Positions 1-9,500 of a stretch of 64,000 nucleotides of DNA are shown one piece after another. Source of the stretch: Enoplolaimus lenunculus (lineage: Eukaryota > Nematoda > Enoplea > Enoplida > Thoracostomopsidae); the NCBI GenBank assembly GCA_030248215.1, contig JASANG010003119.1, positions 248,001 through 312,000 on the forward strand. Direction: 5' to 3'. Positions within the stretch are counted from its first letter, which is position 1. Each line of letters begins with the position of its first letter. Made by a program: the position numbers and the translations under genes. The notes beneath the pieces are model-generated. The model was not told the origin of the DNA. It did not search any database and saw only the letters and a list, made by a program, of their open reading frames with translations.

Positions 1-267
1 TATTGTGTTTTGCTAGAAATTTCACTTGTTAAATTTTACTCTTAATTACATTTGTATGCCCCCTGTTGTTTTGGTTTCCTTAATTATGTATGTACCTCGA
101 ACTTGGAAGCCCGTCGTCACAAGGGACCCGGGGCCTAGTTGAACCGCGAGTTTGTGTACCCGTGACCCGTTTTATATTGCAAATAAAAGTTATGAAGATT
201 ATGAATGTATTTGTACTTCATGTCAAGTATTGTATGACGCGGCGTAAAAGCAAAATACGGAAGTCCT

Positions 268-520
268 CATTTTGAGTACCAATCAATACGAGTCCGTATC
301 CCTAATAAGAGTCCGTAAGCGGATTGAATCACTAAACTCCAATTAGAGTCCATACACGTCAATTATTCAAAATTGTAGTGCATAAATGACTCCAACACCA
401 AATACAGTTGAGTTCGAACCTTTAAAGCAAACTTTTGTTTTGAAAGTACATTATTAAGTATAACCTTGCATTATCGCTCAAGGTATTGACACAAGACAAA
501 TAAACGTTTAATTCAACGGA
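268..520 (-). repeat. fragment of CTGTAGTGACC-ended MITE
   Basis: The stretch with 'gagtccgtatccctaataag' and 'gagtccgtaagcgg' is the reverse complement of the right half of the element at 9109-9415. It is a diverged fragment, and no clear left end was found. The first 260 bases of the window hold no recognised feature. Confidence 0.5.
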
Positions 521-1610
521 TAGTTGCAAAACCGAAAACGGGTCAGCAGCTGCTTGGCTCATGACCCGAACAAACCAGCTGCAAAAGTAGTAAAATTATA
601 CCTGTGATCGAGGAATCGCCGTGTCATTTTCAACTATGATGGAAACTATTAGTGGCAGCGGTTAAATGTGAAACACAGATGCATTTTCGTATTTAATATC
701 ATAATGGGTTCTGCAGAATGTTGCAAACGCGTGCAAAATTGTTGTTGATGCAATAAATGCAAAATTAACAGTTTGACTAAATCTTCACAAGACGTAACAG
801 CACCGTTAGGCTTCTCAGCGTTAAGCTCATACAGTCGAGCGGTGATAATAAATAAATCCTTCAGATCCGAGAGCGTGGTGCTTCATGCCGAGCTAAAAAT
901 TATGTGAATCGAAATACAAAGTATTTACACAGGACTCGGCTTAACAATAGATCATGTTGACTCGTTTACATCTGAATCCTGTATGCGGTTTTACAACTAC
1001 ACTAAGATGCGTAGTATTAATGGTAAATAAAAGACAATTACGTCCATTTCGAACACCGTGTAGGTCAACAAGCCAAACCTACAATCAGGAAGCCCCTAAA
1101 GGTATTCGAAGCATTTTTTGTTTCTTTTATAGTATGTGTCTAGACCTGTGGGTGGTGCTAGACGCATGTTTTGTTGCACGCGACAATACTAATGTTAATA
1201 TACGAAATGTGTTAATTTTTCGTCTAGGATTTGCCAAGCATAGTTGAAGAATACCGATGTCACAGTTTAGGCTTCCAGTTTTCCAAAATATATTTTCGTT
1301 CTCAAACTGTTAATATGCCTTAGGAAATATCAGCAAAATTTTCTGCTTTTTTGTTTGAGGGCAATTCGGGTAATTTTTCCAAATTTGTTTGTTTTCATGG
1401 TAATTAATAGCGCGTAAACAATGCGTTATATTCTATAACTGGTTTATAAATTAGTTAAATAAGTTAAAGACATTAGACGAAAATGTTGCATAAATTTAAC
1501 CCTCATCGTCGAGTGCCAAAATGTAACACCTCTAATGTTAATCGTCACTCATCATAGATGTATTTAAAATGGCGTGAAATTCTGACAGACACGGAACATT
1601 CCACTAAGCG
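521..1610. other. intergenic, no gene seen
   Basis: AT-rich sequence with short random open frames only. No motif, splice-linked coding stretch or known repeat end was recognised here. Confidence 0.5.
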
Positions 1611-1625
1611 AATTCTATTAAACAG

Positions 1626-1957
1626 CTGGTTATAAGCAAGAGTGGACGATCACTCTAACAAGAGTGTGCAACTACCGAAATTTGGGTGCTACAAAATGTA
1701 CCATCGGTCGTTGCATTTTTGGCCGACCTCCCTTGTTTAGAGAGGGGTCGCTTTTACACGAATACCCCTAAATTAAACTAGAAAGCATGTTAGATGCTGC
1801 ATACATAAAGTGCCATGGTTCGCACCGGTTGTACCCCCTCTGAATAAAGGGGGGTTGGCCAAAAATGCAACATGTGCCGGTTACATTCTTTTTTACACAG
1901 AACGGGACCAGTGGCACACTCTTGTTAAATAGTGATTAGACTCTTGTTATAACTAAC
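1626..1957. mobile_element. palindromic MITE, ends GGTTATAA..CAAGAGT
   Basis: The left arm (about 1626-1680, containing 'taacaagagtgtgcaacta') is matched in inverted orientation by the right arm (about 1905-1957, containing 'cacactcttgtta'). A second inverted pair lies inside: 'gttgcatttttggcc' near 1713 and 'ggccaaaaatgcaac' near 1857. Most of the 330-bp unit can therefore fold on itself, as expected of a foldback MITE. It has no coding capacity. Confidence 0.6.
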
Positions 1958-2202
1958 TTTTGTTAGTTCAGAAAATTTAGAAGATTCAAAAACTAACACT
2001 CGAGTAGTCTACGATGACAGAAATCTTTTTGACTCAACAGAAGTAAAACTACGCATCTTCTGGGAATTTAAATTTAATTACAAAAGTGTACGAAAATAGA
2101 CACTTCGATCACATGTCTTAGTTAAAGTTGACTATTGAAGAATAAAGCAATAAGTTTGATTTTCGTGGAAAATCCTATTGAGCGAAATTAGTAAATAAAC
2201 TT

Positions 2203-2478
2203 TAAGCCCTATCCACACGTGCAAGTTTTTGCTGCGAGAACTTGCAGCTGCAACTTGCACTTGCAAGTTTTGTCCCCAATTCCCTTCGAAAAACTTGCAG
2301 CTGCAAATAATTCATTAAAAATTATAGCTATAAATTTAATTCACATGGGCGAATAACCCTGCAAATCCACTGAATTTGTTACAGCCGCTTTCTCATTGGC
2401 TGAAAAATACCACTTCTGCATGCAATTTGTAGCTGCATGTCTTCGCGGCAAAAACTTACACATGTGAATAGGACCTGG
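2203..2478. mobile_element. MITE, ends TAAGCCCTATCCACACG
   Basis: The left end 'taagccctatccacacgtgc' is matched by an inverted right end around 'acatgtgaataggacct'. The interior is built of repeated CTTGCAGCTGCAA palindromes. Related copies lie at 4025-4230 and 51556-51888. Confidence 0.6.
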
Positions 2479-2789
2479 CCCATCGTTTTTAGAACTGTTC
2501 AAGAAATGACACGTTTTTTAAAAAGTTATCAATTTGTTTGTTCGCTTTCCGTAATGCAATAATGCAACATTAGGTTTTTAGGTATCGCATATTAAAACGC
2601 TAAATAAATAACAAGCGGATCAAGAAGCACACACTTGATTAATTGGCTGTAAAATAATAAAGGGACTGAAAAAACACTTTTCGATTTTGTAACTATTATA
2701 TTCTACTAAAATATTAGTCAAATTCTCGTTAGTCTTTAATATTAATAAAACCGTATTTAGTATTGAAATATCAAATTAAAAACCCAACC

Positions 2790-3380
2790 ATGGTTAGTGT
2801 ACATCAATTGTGCTCTGTTCGTAGACCAAACAACGTTGCCACACAATTTAGAGCGTTCAGGCATGAACTCATTATGCTCATCGCGATAGTACTATGTTGC
2901 AATCCAATGTTTGTTCACGCGTTGGAAACAAACGCAGCCGCGGTCAATAATGCCGAATCTACACCTGCAGGTAGTATTAGTTCAACAACAACGGATCTAG
3001 AGCGTACACTGAGCACACTTCGTAAACAGCATCAACAAAAACAATACAAATACTTGCGACAAGAATACGAAACGCAGTATCCGCTGCATGCGTTGAAAAC
3101 TGCAACTATGGAACCGCAGGAAGTATACGCGTTTACTGCGTCGCCAAGTCCGCTATTTTTGAAAGAACAACGTCGATTAATCTTAAAGCTGCTCGGATTG
3201 AAAGAAATTGAAGTTCCTGCCAGCAAAAATGGTCCGTTGGATGACAATGATGTTGGCGATCATCAACAACAGCAACAGATGGCTCAAGAGGACACACAGT
3301 TCAAAGCGACGGCAGACGAGAAAAAGGCTGCGGTGGCATTGTTGAAAAATGAAGAACAATCTCGGTTGAGCTGGTTCTAA
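2790..3380 (+). CDS. hypothetical secreted protein, 196 aa
   Basis: I do not recognise the family. The open frame runs from ATG 2790 to TAA 3378-3380 without an intron. A second in-frame ATG at 2874 begins a typical signal peptide (MLIAIVLCCNPMFVHA, likely cleavage after VHA), so either ATG could be the start; the later one puts the hydrophobic stretch at the N-terminus. The mature part is rich in Gln, Glu and Lys, contains RRLILKLLGLKEIEVP, a poly-Gln run after DVGDH, and ends RLSWF. The LLGLKEI segment faintly recalls TGF-beta-type propeptides, but no mature growth-factor domain follows, so I do not claim that. Balanced codon use and the signal peptide support a real gene. It could be one exon of a larger gene. 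Confidence 0.5.
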   Translation: MVSVHQLCSVRRPNNVATQFRAFRHELIMLIAIVLCCNPMFVHALETNAAAVNNAESTPAGSISSTTTDLERTLSTLRKQHQQKQYKYLRQEYETQYPLHALKTATMEPQEVYAFTASPSPLFLKEQRRLILKLLGLKEIEVPASKNGPLDDNDVGDHQQQQQMAQEDTQFKATADEKKAAVALLKNEEQSRLSWF

Positions 3381-4024
3381 ATGGAGTGAGAATGTTGCAG
3401 CATTTTGTTGGTTGTGAATTGTTGGAATTTTTTTACAGATTAAAATTGCATAAAATTGTTTTGTATGTATGTGCGTTATTTCTTTTTTTACGTAAGTGCA
3501 TTTTTTCCGTTTTTTTGGAGATTTGTGATAAGATAAGTGAGTGGATAAAATGACTGACTTTCCTGAAAAAATATATATTAGAAGTCCCTTTATACCACTT
3601 TGTTTAAACTGTTCCGTGAAGCAAGGGTGTTTAGTAAGAACAGATTTTTCTATCAACGCTCGCATGAACAATTCAGTTCTTACGGAAGCTTGTAAACCAT
3701 AATTTTAGCTTGTATCAACTGGAATCGCTCGAATAACGGCCAATGTAAAAATGAGGACAGTAACAATGTATAATACATTCCTTGGCCTAAATCGAAGCCT
3801 AAGCCAAGGCCTTAGCGTAACAATTAATATACTTTTAATGCTTAATCCGAAACAAAAGTCTCAAGCTTGAACTTTTGCCCTCATATACACATGTGCCAAA
3901 AACTAACATTCTTTTCTAAAAAGGCGGTATTTCATATTTATTAGATGAACAAAACCAAAATACTGAAAGAAAATTGTACTAAACGTGATTACAAATATTT
4001 CAGCTAAGAAGTACTTTGCTGATT
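3381..4024. other. intergenic, degenerate TTAGGC-like patch
   Basis: No gene seen. A short patch near 3780-3825 (cctaagccaaggccttag) resembles the internal part of the telomere-repeat MITE family but has no recognisable ends. Confidence 0.4.
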
Positions 4025-4230
4025 TAAGCCGTACTCACACGTTCAAGTTTTTGCAAAAACTTGCACGTGCAACTTGCAAACGCACGTTTGGTCACAAAGC
4101 AGCTTTGAACTTTTTGCCGCTGTAAATTAGCCTCTGGAATTCATGCTATTGAATTTCATTCGCTCCTTTGAACGCAATTGCAAGTCGCTTGAATTTCTTG
4201 CACATGCAGTTCCGTGTGAATGGGGCTTAA
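4025..4230. mobile_element. MITE, TAAGCC..GGGCTTA ends
   Basis: It begins 'ttaagccgtactcacacg' and ends 'cgtgtgaatggggcttaa', inverted copies of each other, with CTTGCACGTGCAACTTGC palindromes inside. Same family as 2203-2478. Confidence 0.6.
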
Positions 4231-5496
4231 CAGTGTTATTTTTATAATTTATGAACCATGTTTGATAAACTACATGTTCAATGAAAGAAATCTGGATTGG
4301 AAGACAAAAGCAGTCTAATTGGGCGTTTAGGAGCAGATTCCGTCCTATTTATATTAAATTTAATGAGTTGATAGGCATATCGGTCAAATACAGTGCCACA
4401 GCAACAGAACCAATAAGCCGATATGGTAGCCATTAACCGCGCAACCGCTAACTCAAAGGTCATTTTAGCGTTACATTTAATACTAGAAAATTTTCGGTTT
4501 TCAAAGTTTGCGGCCCCCTTCTTTGTTGCAGCGTTATCTGGTCGAAGCTTTGCAAAATTTTTCGAAGTTAAATCCGAAGATCAAACAAAACTGTACGTTG
4601 ATAAAAATGACGATGTTTAATTAATTTTGAGGTATATACGATCAGGCTGGCCATTGACTTTTGATAATTTTGGACAAAAAATTAAAAAATTACCTTAAAA
4701 ATTTACCAATATTCTTGCCGAACATACGGATGGGCTCACATAAATTAAAGTTTTGTAATTGTTCCGTTTTGTTGTATAATATGTGTAATACGTATCGTTC
4801 ATTTATTGATCATATATTTCCAAGTAAACAGCCAGGTGAAGCTTGGAATCACACTTGTGGTTCTGTATCAAATGAAAATACAGGTAAAAGGAAACATTGT
4901 TAAGGGTTAGAAGATATAAAGAAACCAAATATTCTTTAAAAACACCCGATTTGAAAACTTTCGCATGAATCCGATTCAAAAGTTAGCGTTAAAAGCTGGA
5001 AACATTTCATTTTTGTACAATGAATCAAGCTTTTCACGTCATACATTAACTCAACTTCTCTTAACAGACAGATTTTTTTAGTTTTACATTGTTACATTAT
5101 TAAATGCTTAGGTTTAGGCCTTGGTTTTAGGCTTAGTCTTAGGCTTTACGCGTATTCTCAGAGGTTTATACTCGTGTATGAATAACTTTTATGGGTGGTA
5201 GTTACAAACAAGTACCAAAATTTCTTTTAATTTTTCATTTTTTTGATAGCCTTAAGTTAGAAATATAATATCGTATATTGCACGATTGTATACTAGACTT
5301 AGGCTTAATTCAGAATAATTATTTTTGAAATTTAACACGCTGTACACAGCCAAGTCTTTATTAAAAACTGTAACATGCAAAGTTTTGATATCATTTCAAA
5401 TACTGTTTGAATAATAGATAAAATATTAAAAATTCCACTAAATACAATACAGCATCTTACGGTTAGATATGATCCCAGAGTTTGTAGAACGTCATA
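4231..5496. other. intergenic, no gene seen
   Basis: AT-rich. It contains a small degenerate TTAGGC patch at 5105-5150 and no coding stretch that I can support. Confidence 0.4.
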
Positions 5497-5792
5497 AGCC
5501 CATATATAGAATAGGGCCGGATCCTGTTCCGGAGGGGCTATAAAAGGGTCAGTTTAAGCTTTAGACTAACTTTATTGCTTAGGCGTAGGCATAGGCTTCA
5601 GGGGCGGAACATGCTGTGCGAGACTTCAAAAGAATTAACCTTAAGTTTTAGACTAATTTTTGTTTAAGCATAGTCTTAGATAAAAGCTTATTCTTATAAT
5701 TAGGCTTAGGTAAAAGCTCATCTTTAGGCCTAGGCTCAGGCTTAGGAATATGCTTTTACAACTGTTACACGACCTTGTTTTACACATTGGCC
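5497..5792. mobile_element. telomere-repeat MITE, composite copy
   Basis: The left end resembles 'agcccatatatagaatagggc' and the right end 'ccttgttttacacattggcc'. Two blocks of degenerate TTAGGC units lie inside (5565-5600 and 5690-5750), with an internal 'caggggcggaac' terminus, so this is probably one copy inserted in or fused to another. Weak target duplication: acgtcata / acgtttct. Confidence 0.45.
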
Positions 5793-6025
5793 ACGTTTCT
5801 TTTGCACAGAGACTCCAGTCTGTTCAAGCTAAAGCTATTGCAGACATTATTAATATTAGATTGTGTGGATAAACTAAACATAATGAAAAAGTCTTGAGGC
5901 CCACAGAAAATCTACATACTCCAACTAAATTTTGTATTCTAACTCTTTAATACCGTTAAAATTCAAAAGCAATCGTATCTCGTGATTGCTGTTCCGTTGC
6001 TTTGAAATTTCGCCTAACAAACATA

Positions 6026-6120
6026 GGCCAATGTAAAGAACAGGGGCGGAACAGTATTCTTAAGCTTACCATTTTCTAGTGCCATAGAAAAACGTTCCGC
6101 CCCTGATCTTTACATGGGCC
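6026..6120. mobile_element. telomere-repeat MITE family, short copy with perfect 8-bp target duplication
   Basis: This 95-bp copy starts 'ggccaatgtaaagaacaggg' and ends in the inverted 'cctgatctttacatgggcc'. The flanks on both sides are CAAACATA, a perfect 8-bp duplication that fixes the element boundaries. This copy lacks the TTAGGC core, so the terminal repeats alone were sufficient for mobilisation. Confidence 0.75.
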
Positions 6121-6541
6121 CAAACATATCAAACAGAAGCTCAATTTTCTTTCCTCACTATTTAAAAGCTAACAATTTCCCAATTTTGATTGAGAACGCA
6201 CGTGAAACAGAAGTGTCTTACAGATTTGACCAGTTTAGGCCATTCTTTTGCTTTGCTCACCATATATACTCTAATTGTACGACTTATGGACTGTATCCAC
6301 CAACATATTATACCCATCATATTCTGGTGACTTCAGTGTTCACACAATATATTTTGCTACTGCAAAATGTGGGATGGAAAGTAAACAAGTACCCAAATAT
6401 ATCCATTTTAGGTAGATGGCATACAAATACGTTAAAATCAGAAACTTGTTCTGTCGGAGCGCACCAATCAGAAAGACCAAACTGCTTTTCACAAGACTGA
6501 GGACAAATATGCATACAACCACAATGACGAGCGATTTATAA

Positions 6542-9500
6542 TTACATATTAATATAATTAGTTAAAACGATTAGAAAACTAAATATCATCAGAGTGCTTG
6601 CTAACGGTGAGGCAATTAATAACGCTCCAGAATCGTCGATCGGAAGAAGACTCGAAATGTCTTGATCAAATAAGCTCATGTTCAAATTTTCATCGTTTTG
6701 TTCTGGCACTGAAGTTTGCGTTGAGTTACTGACACCCTGAGATCTTGTATTTGATTCCGCTGTTGCGTTTAGACGAAGATCAGATCTGGCAGTATTATAA
6801 TAGTTTAAAACATATTAGTTTAACAGTTTATAATAGTTTAAAACATATTAGTTTAACAGTTTACCAATCAGTCGGACAATAGCGACGTACTTAATATGGA
6901 CTCCACTAGGAATTTAATAAAACAACCGGGCAGGGTCAATATTCTGTGCCGTAGCCTTATTCATAATCATACGAAAATCTCAAATTTGTTTATTTTTCAT
7001 ACTAATAATAATTTGATAAAAGGCAAAAAGTACTCTACCTATATATTGTTCCTGTTCCTAAGCCTACTTCATCTCTTTTGCTGTCCTTGGTGCCGTCGAA
7101 CGACGCTCGGAGTAAACATGGTCCCAACGGGTAGGGACGCTAGGTGATATATCCTTTCAAAATTTCTGGCCAATTTAAAGATCAGGGGCGGAACAGTATT
7201 ATAAGCATATTCCTAAGCCTAAGCCTAAGCCCCTAAGCCTAAGCGTAAGAATGAGCATATTCCTAAGCCTAAGCCTAAGCCTAAGCCTAAGCCAAGCAAA
7301 AACTGAGTCTAAAGCTTAAGGTTATTCTACTCTAGTCCCACAGAAAAACGTTCCGCCCCTGACCTTTACATGGGCCAAAATTCCCAAGACTGGAAAAACA
7401 CACTTTTATGTGGTTGCTCAATGACCTGTTGAGGTTAAAAAATTTCTGACACGATTATACTTTCCCGAAATGAAACGCTGGCAACGGCCTTGAAAAATAC
7501 TCTTAAATTTGCAAAAATTCAATTTTTTTGATCGAATATATTTTTGTTGGTGAGTAGAAAAGTTGTGTTGCATCAAAACCTCTCAGTTGTTTTTATAAAA
7601 CTGAAACGATTTTACTTGACCGGGAGGAACAATCTTGACAAGCTATCATTTTGTTGATCACAAAAAAGTATGATGGTCCGCTCAATTCCACTAAACCTTT
7701 AAGCAAGAATACTATTTGTCTCTGACGTTTCCTGTAGCATAAATCTATACACAAGTGGAACAAATTTATACTATGGCCCATCAGTTTAAGCTTTAGACTG
7801 ATTTTTTGCTTAGGCTTAGGAATAGGCTCATCCATACGCTTAGGCTTAGGCTTGTGCTTTAGGCTTAGGCTTAGGCTTAGGAATACGCTTAACTACAGTT
7901 CCGGCCCTGTTCTATACATGGGCCCATACTATGATGCGGTAATGGTATTGCTACCAGATTTTATTGTATTTTTTTTGCATTGGATTCTGTAAAAATTTGT
8001 TTTTCGCGCACCTTAATTTGACTGCCAAATCACTCAATCCCAGACAATTTTCAGGCATCGGAAATTGAAACAGATCATTTTGTAACGTAGCTTCGACGTC
8101 CGAAAACGACGCATCCAATATATCCAACATTACATCAGCAGAATCACGGCCACAATGCGAATTGATACCAACGACAGTACAATTGATAAAGCCTTGCGCA
8201 TAGCTTAAGTGTTATATATACAGAAGTACACCAGCGGATCCAGAGCGGGGAGGGCAGAAATATTTTTGTGATAAAATGGTAAGGTCTTCTTCCTTGCTTA
8301 TACTTTTTACCCTCAGAAAATTTTTTGCAAAAAATACAAATTTTTCTCTCTGAATTGTTTGTTATGGTAAAACTATATCGTTTGACATGCCTATTACGCG
8401 GGTTTAGCCATGCTAAAAAATCTACCAACGAACCACCTTTTAGCAGCGCCTGAAGTTAAACCTGTATTTTACAGATCGCTGGTGATTTGCTTTTTAATGA
8501 AGTTTTGCGTTATAGCTCCAATGAATTCTACACATGAAAGCTTACTACAAACAAAATTTGCTTTTTCAACGCTCACTGACTAGCTTATTTAGTAAATATC
8601 GTATACTTTGCATCTTAACTTTAAAAGGTGTGGCGCAGGTAAAAACTGTCAATTTCTTTACCCGCGTGATACAAATCATTACCTGCAGGTATACCGGTAG
8701 TTGAAATATTTTACCCGATCCCCGTTTACCGGTTTTAGTTTAAAATAAAAAAGTGATCTTGTGGACCAAATCGCCAGTTGACCTGACCTACGAGCTTTTC
8801 CAATCATAATTTTTATGGCATGGCGCAGTCGATAAAACCAGGAGGACTCGTGTAAGTTTAATCAGGGGTAGGTATGCTTAATCGAAAGTCTTGTAAATGT
8901 TGAAAATGAGTGCATGTGCGGAATCTAACCAGACAAGTATAACCAGCAGAACTTTATTAGAAAAAGTTTTCGGTTCTTGTACATCTTTTAAGGTTCTTGT
9001 ACATCATTTAACGGCATTTAAAGATAAAGGTTGTCTTAACGCTTACAATGTGCGTTTCAATAGGGTATGCGGAATATTGCATTTACTTTAATGAATTTTA
9101 ACACATGTTACTGTAGTGACCTGAATAAGATGGGGGACTGATATTAATTTCGCCTCTCCAGAGGGTATACCCTTGTTATTCGCTTAAGGACTGGCATTTA
9201 TTTGTAACACGCTTTAACGTTTTGAACTCAAATTATTTGGTCCTGGAGTCATTGATACGCTACAGTTAGGGTTAACTGACGTTTATGGACTCTAATTAGG
9301 GTTTAGGGACCCTATCCGCTTACGGACTCTTATTAGGGATACGGACTCCTATTGATTCGGACTCAAAATAGGGACCCCCTCTTATTACCCGCCTCTTATT
9401 CGGGTCAATACAGTACCGGCAATATTCTGTCGCCAAACTCGGTCGCATTGTAGTTGGAAACGAAGCGATATTTCGAATGTATCCCTGAAGTGTTCGAAGC

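Noticed and set aside
3183-3671. 162-codon open frame on the minus strand
   Set aside because: It overlaps the better supported plus-strand secreted protein and runs into low-complexity DNA.
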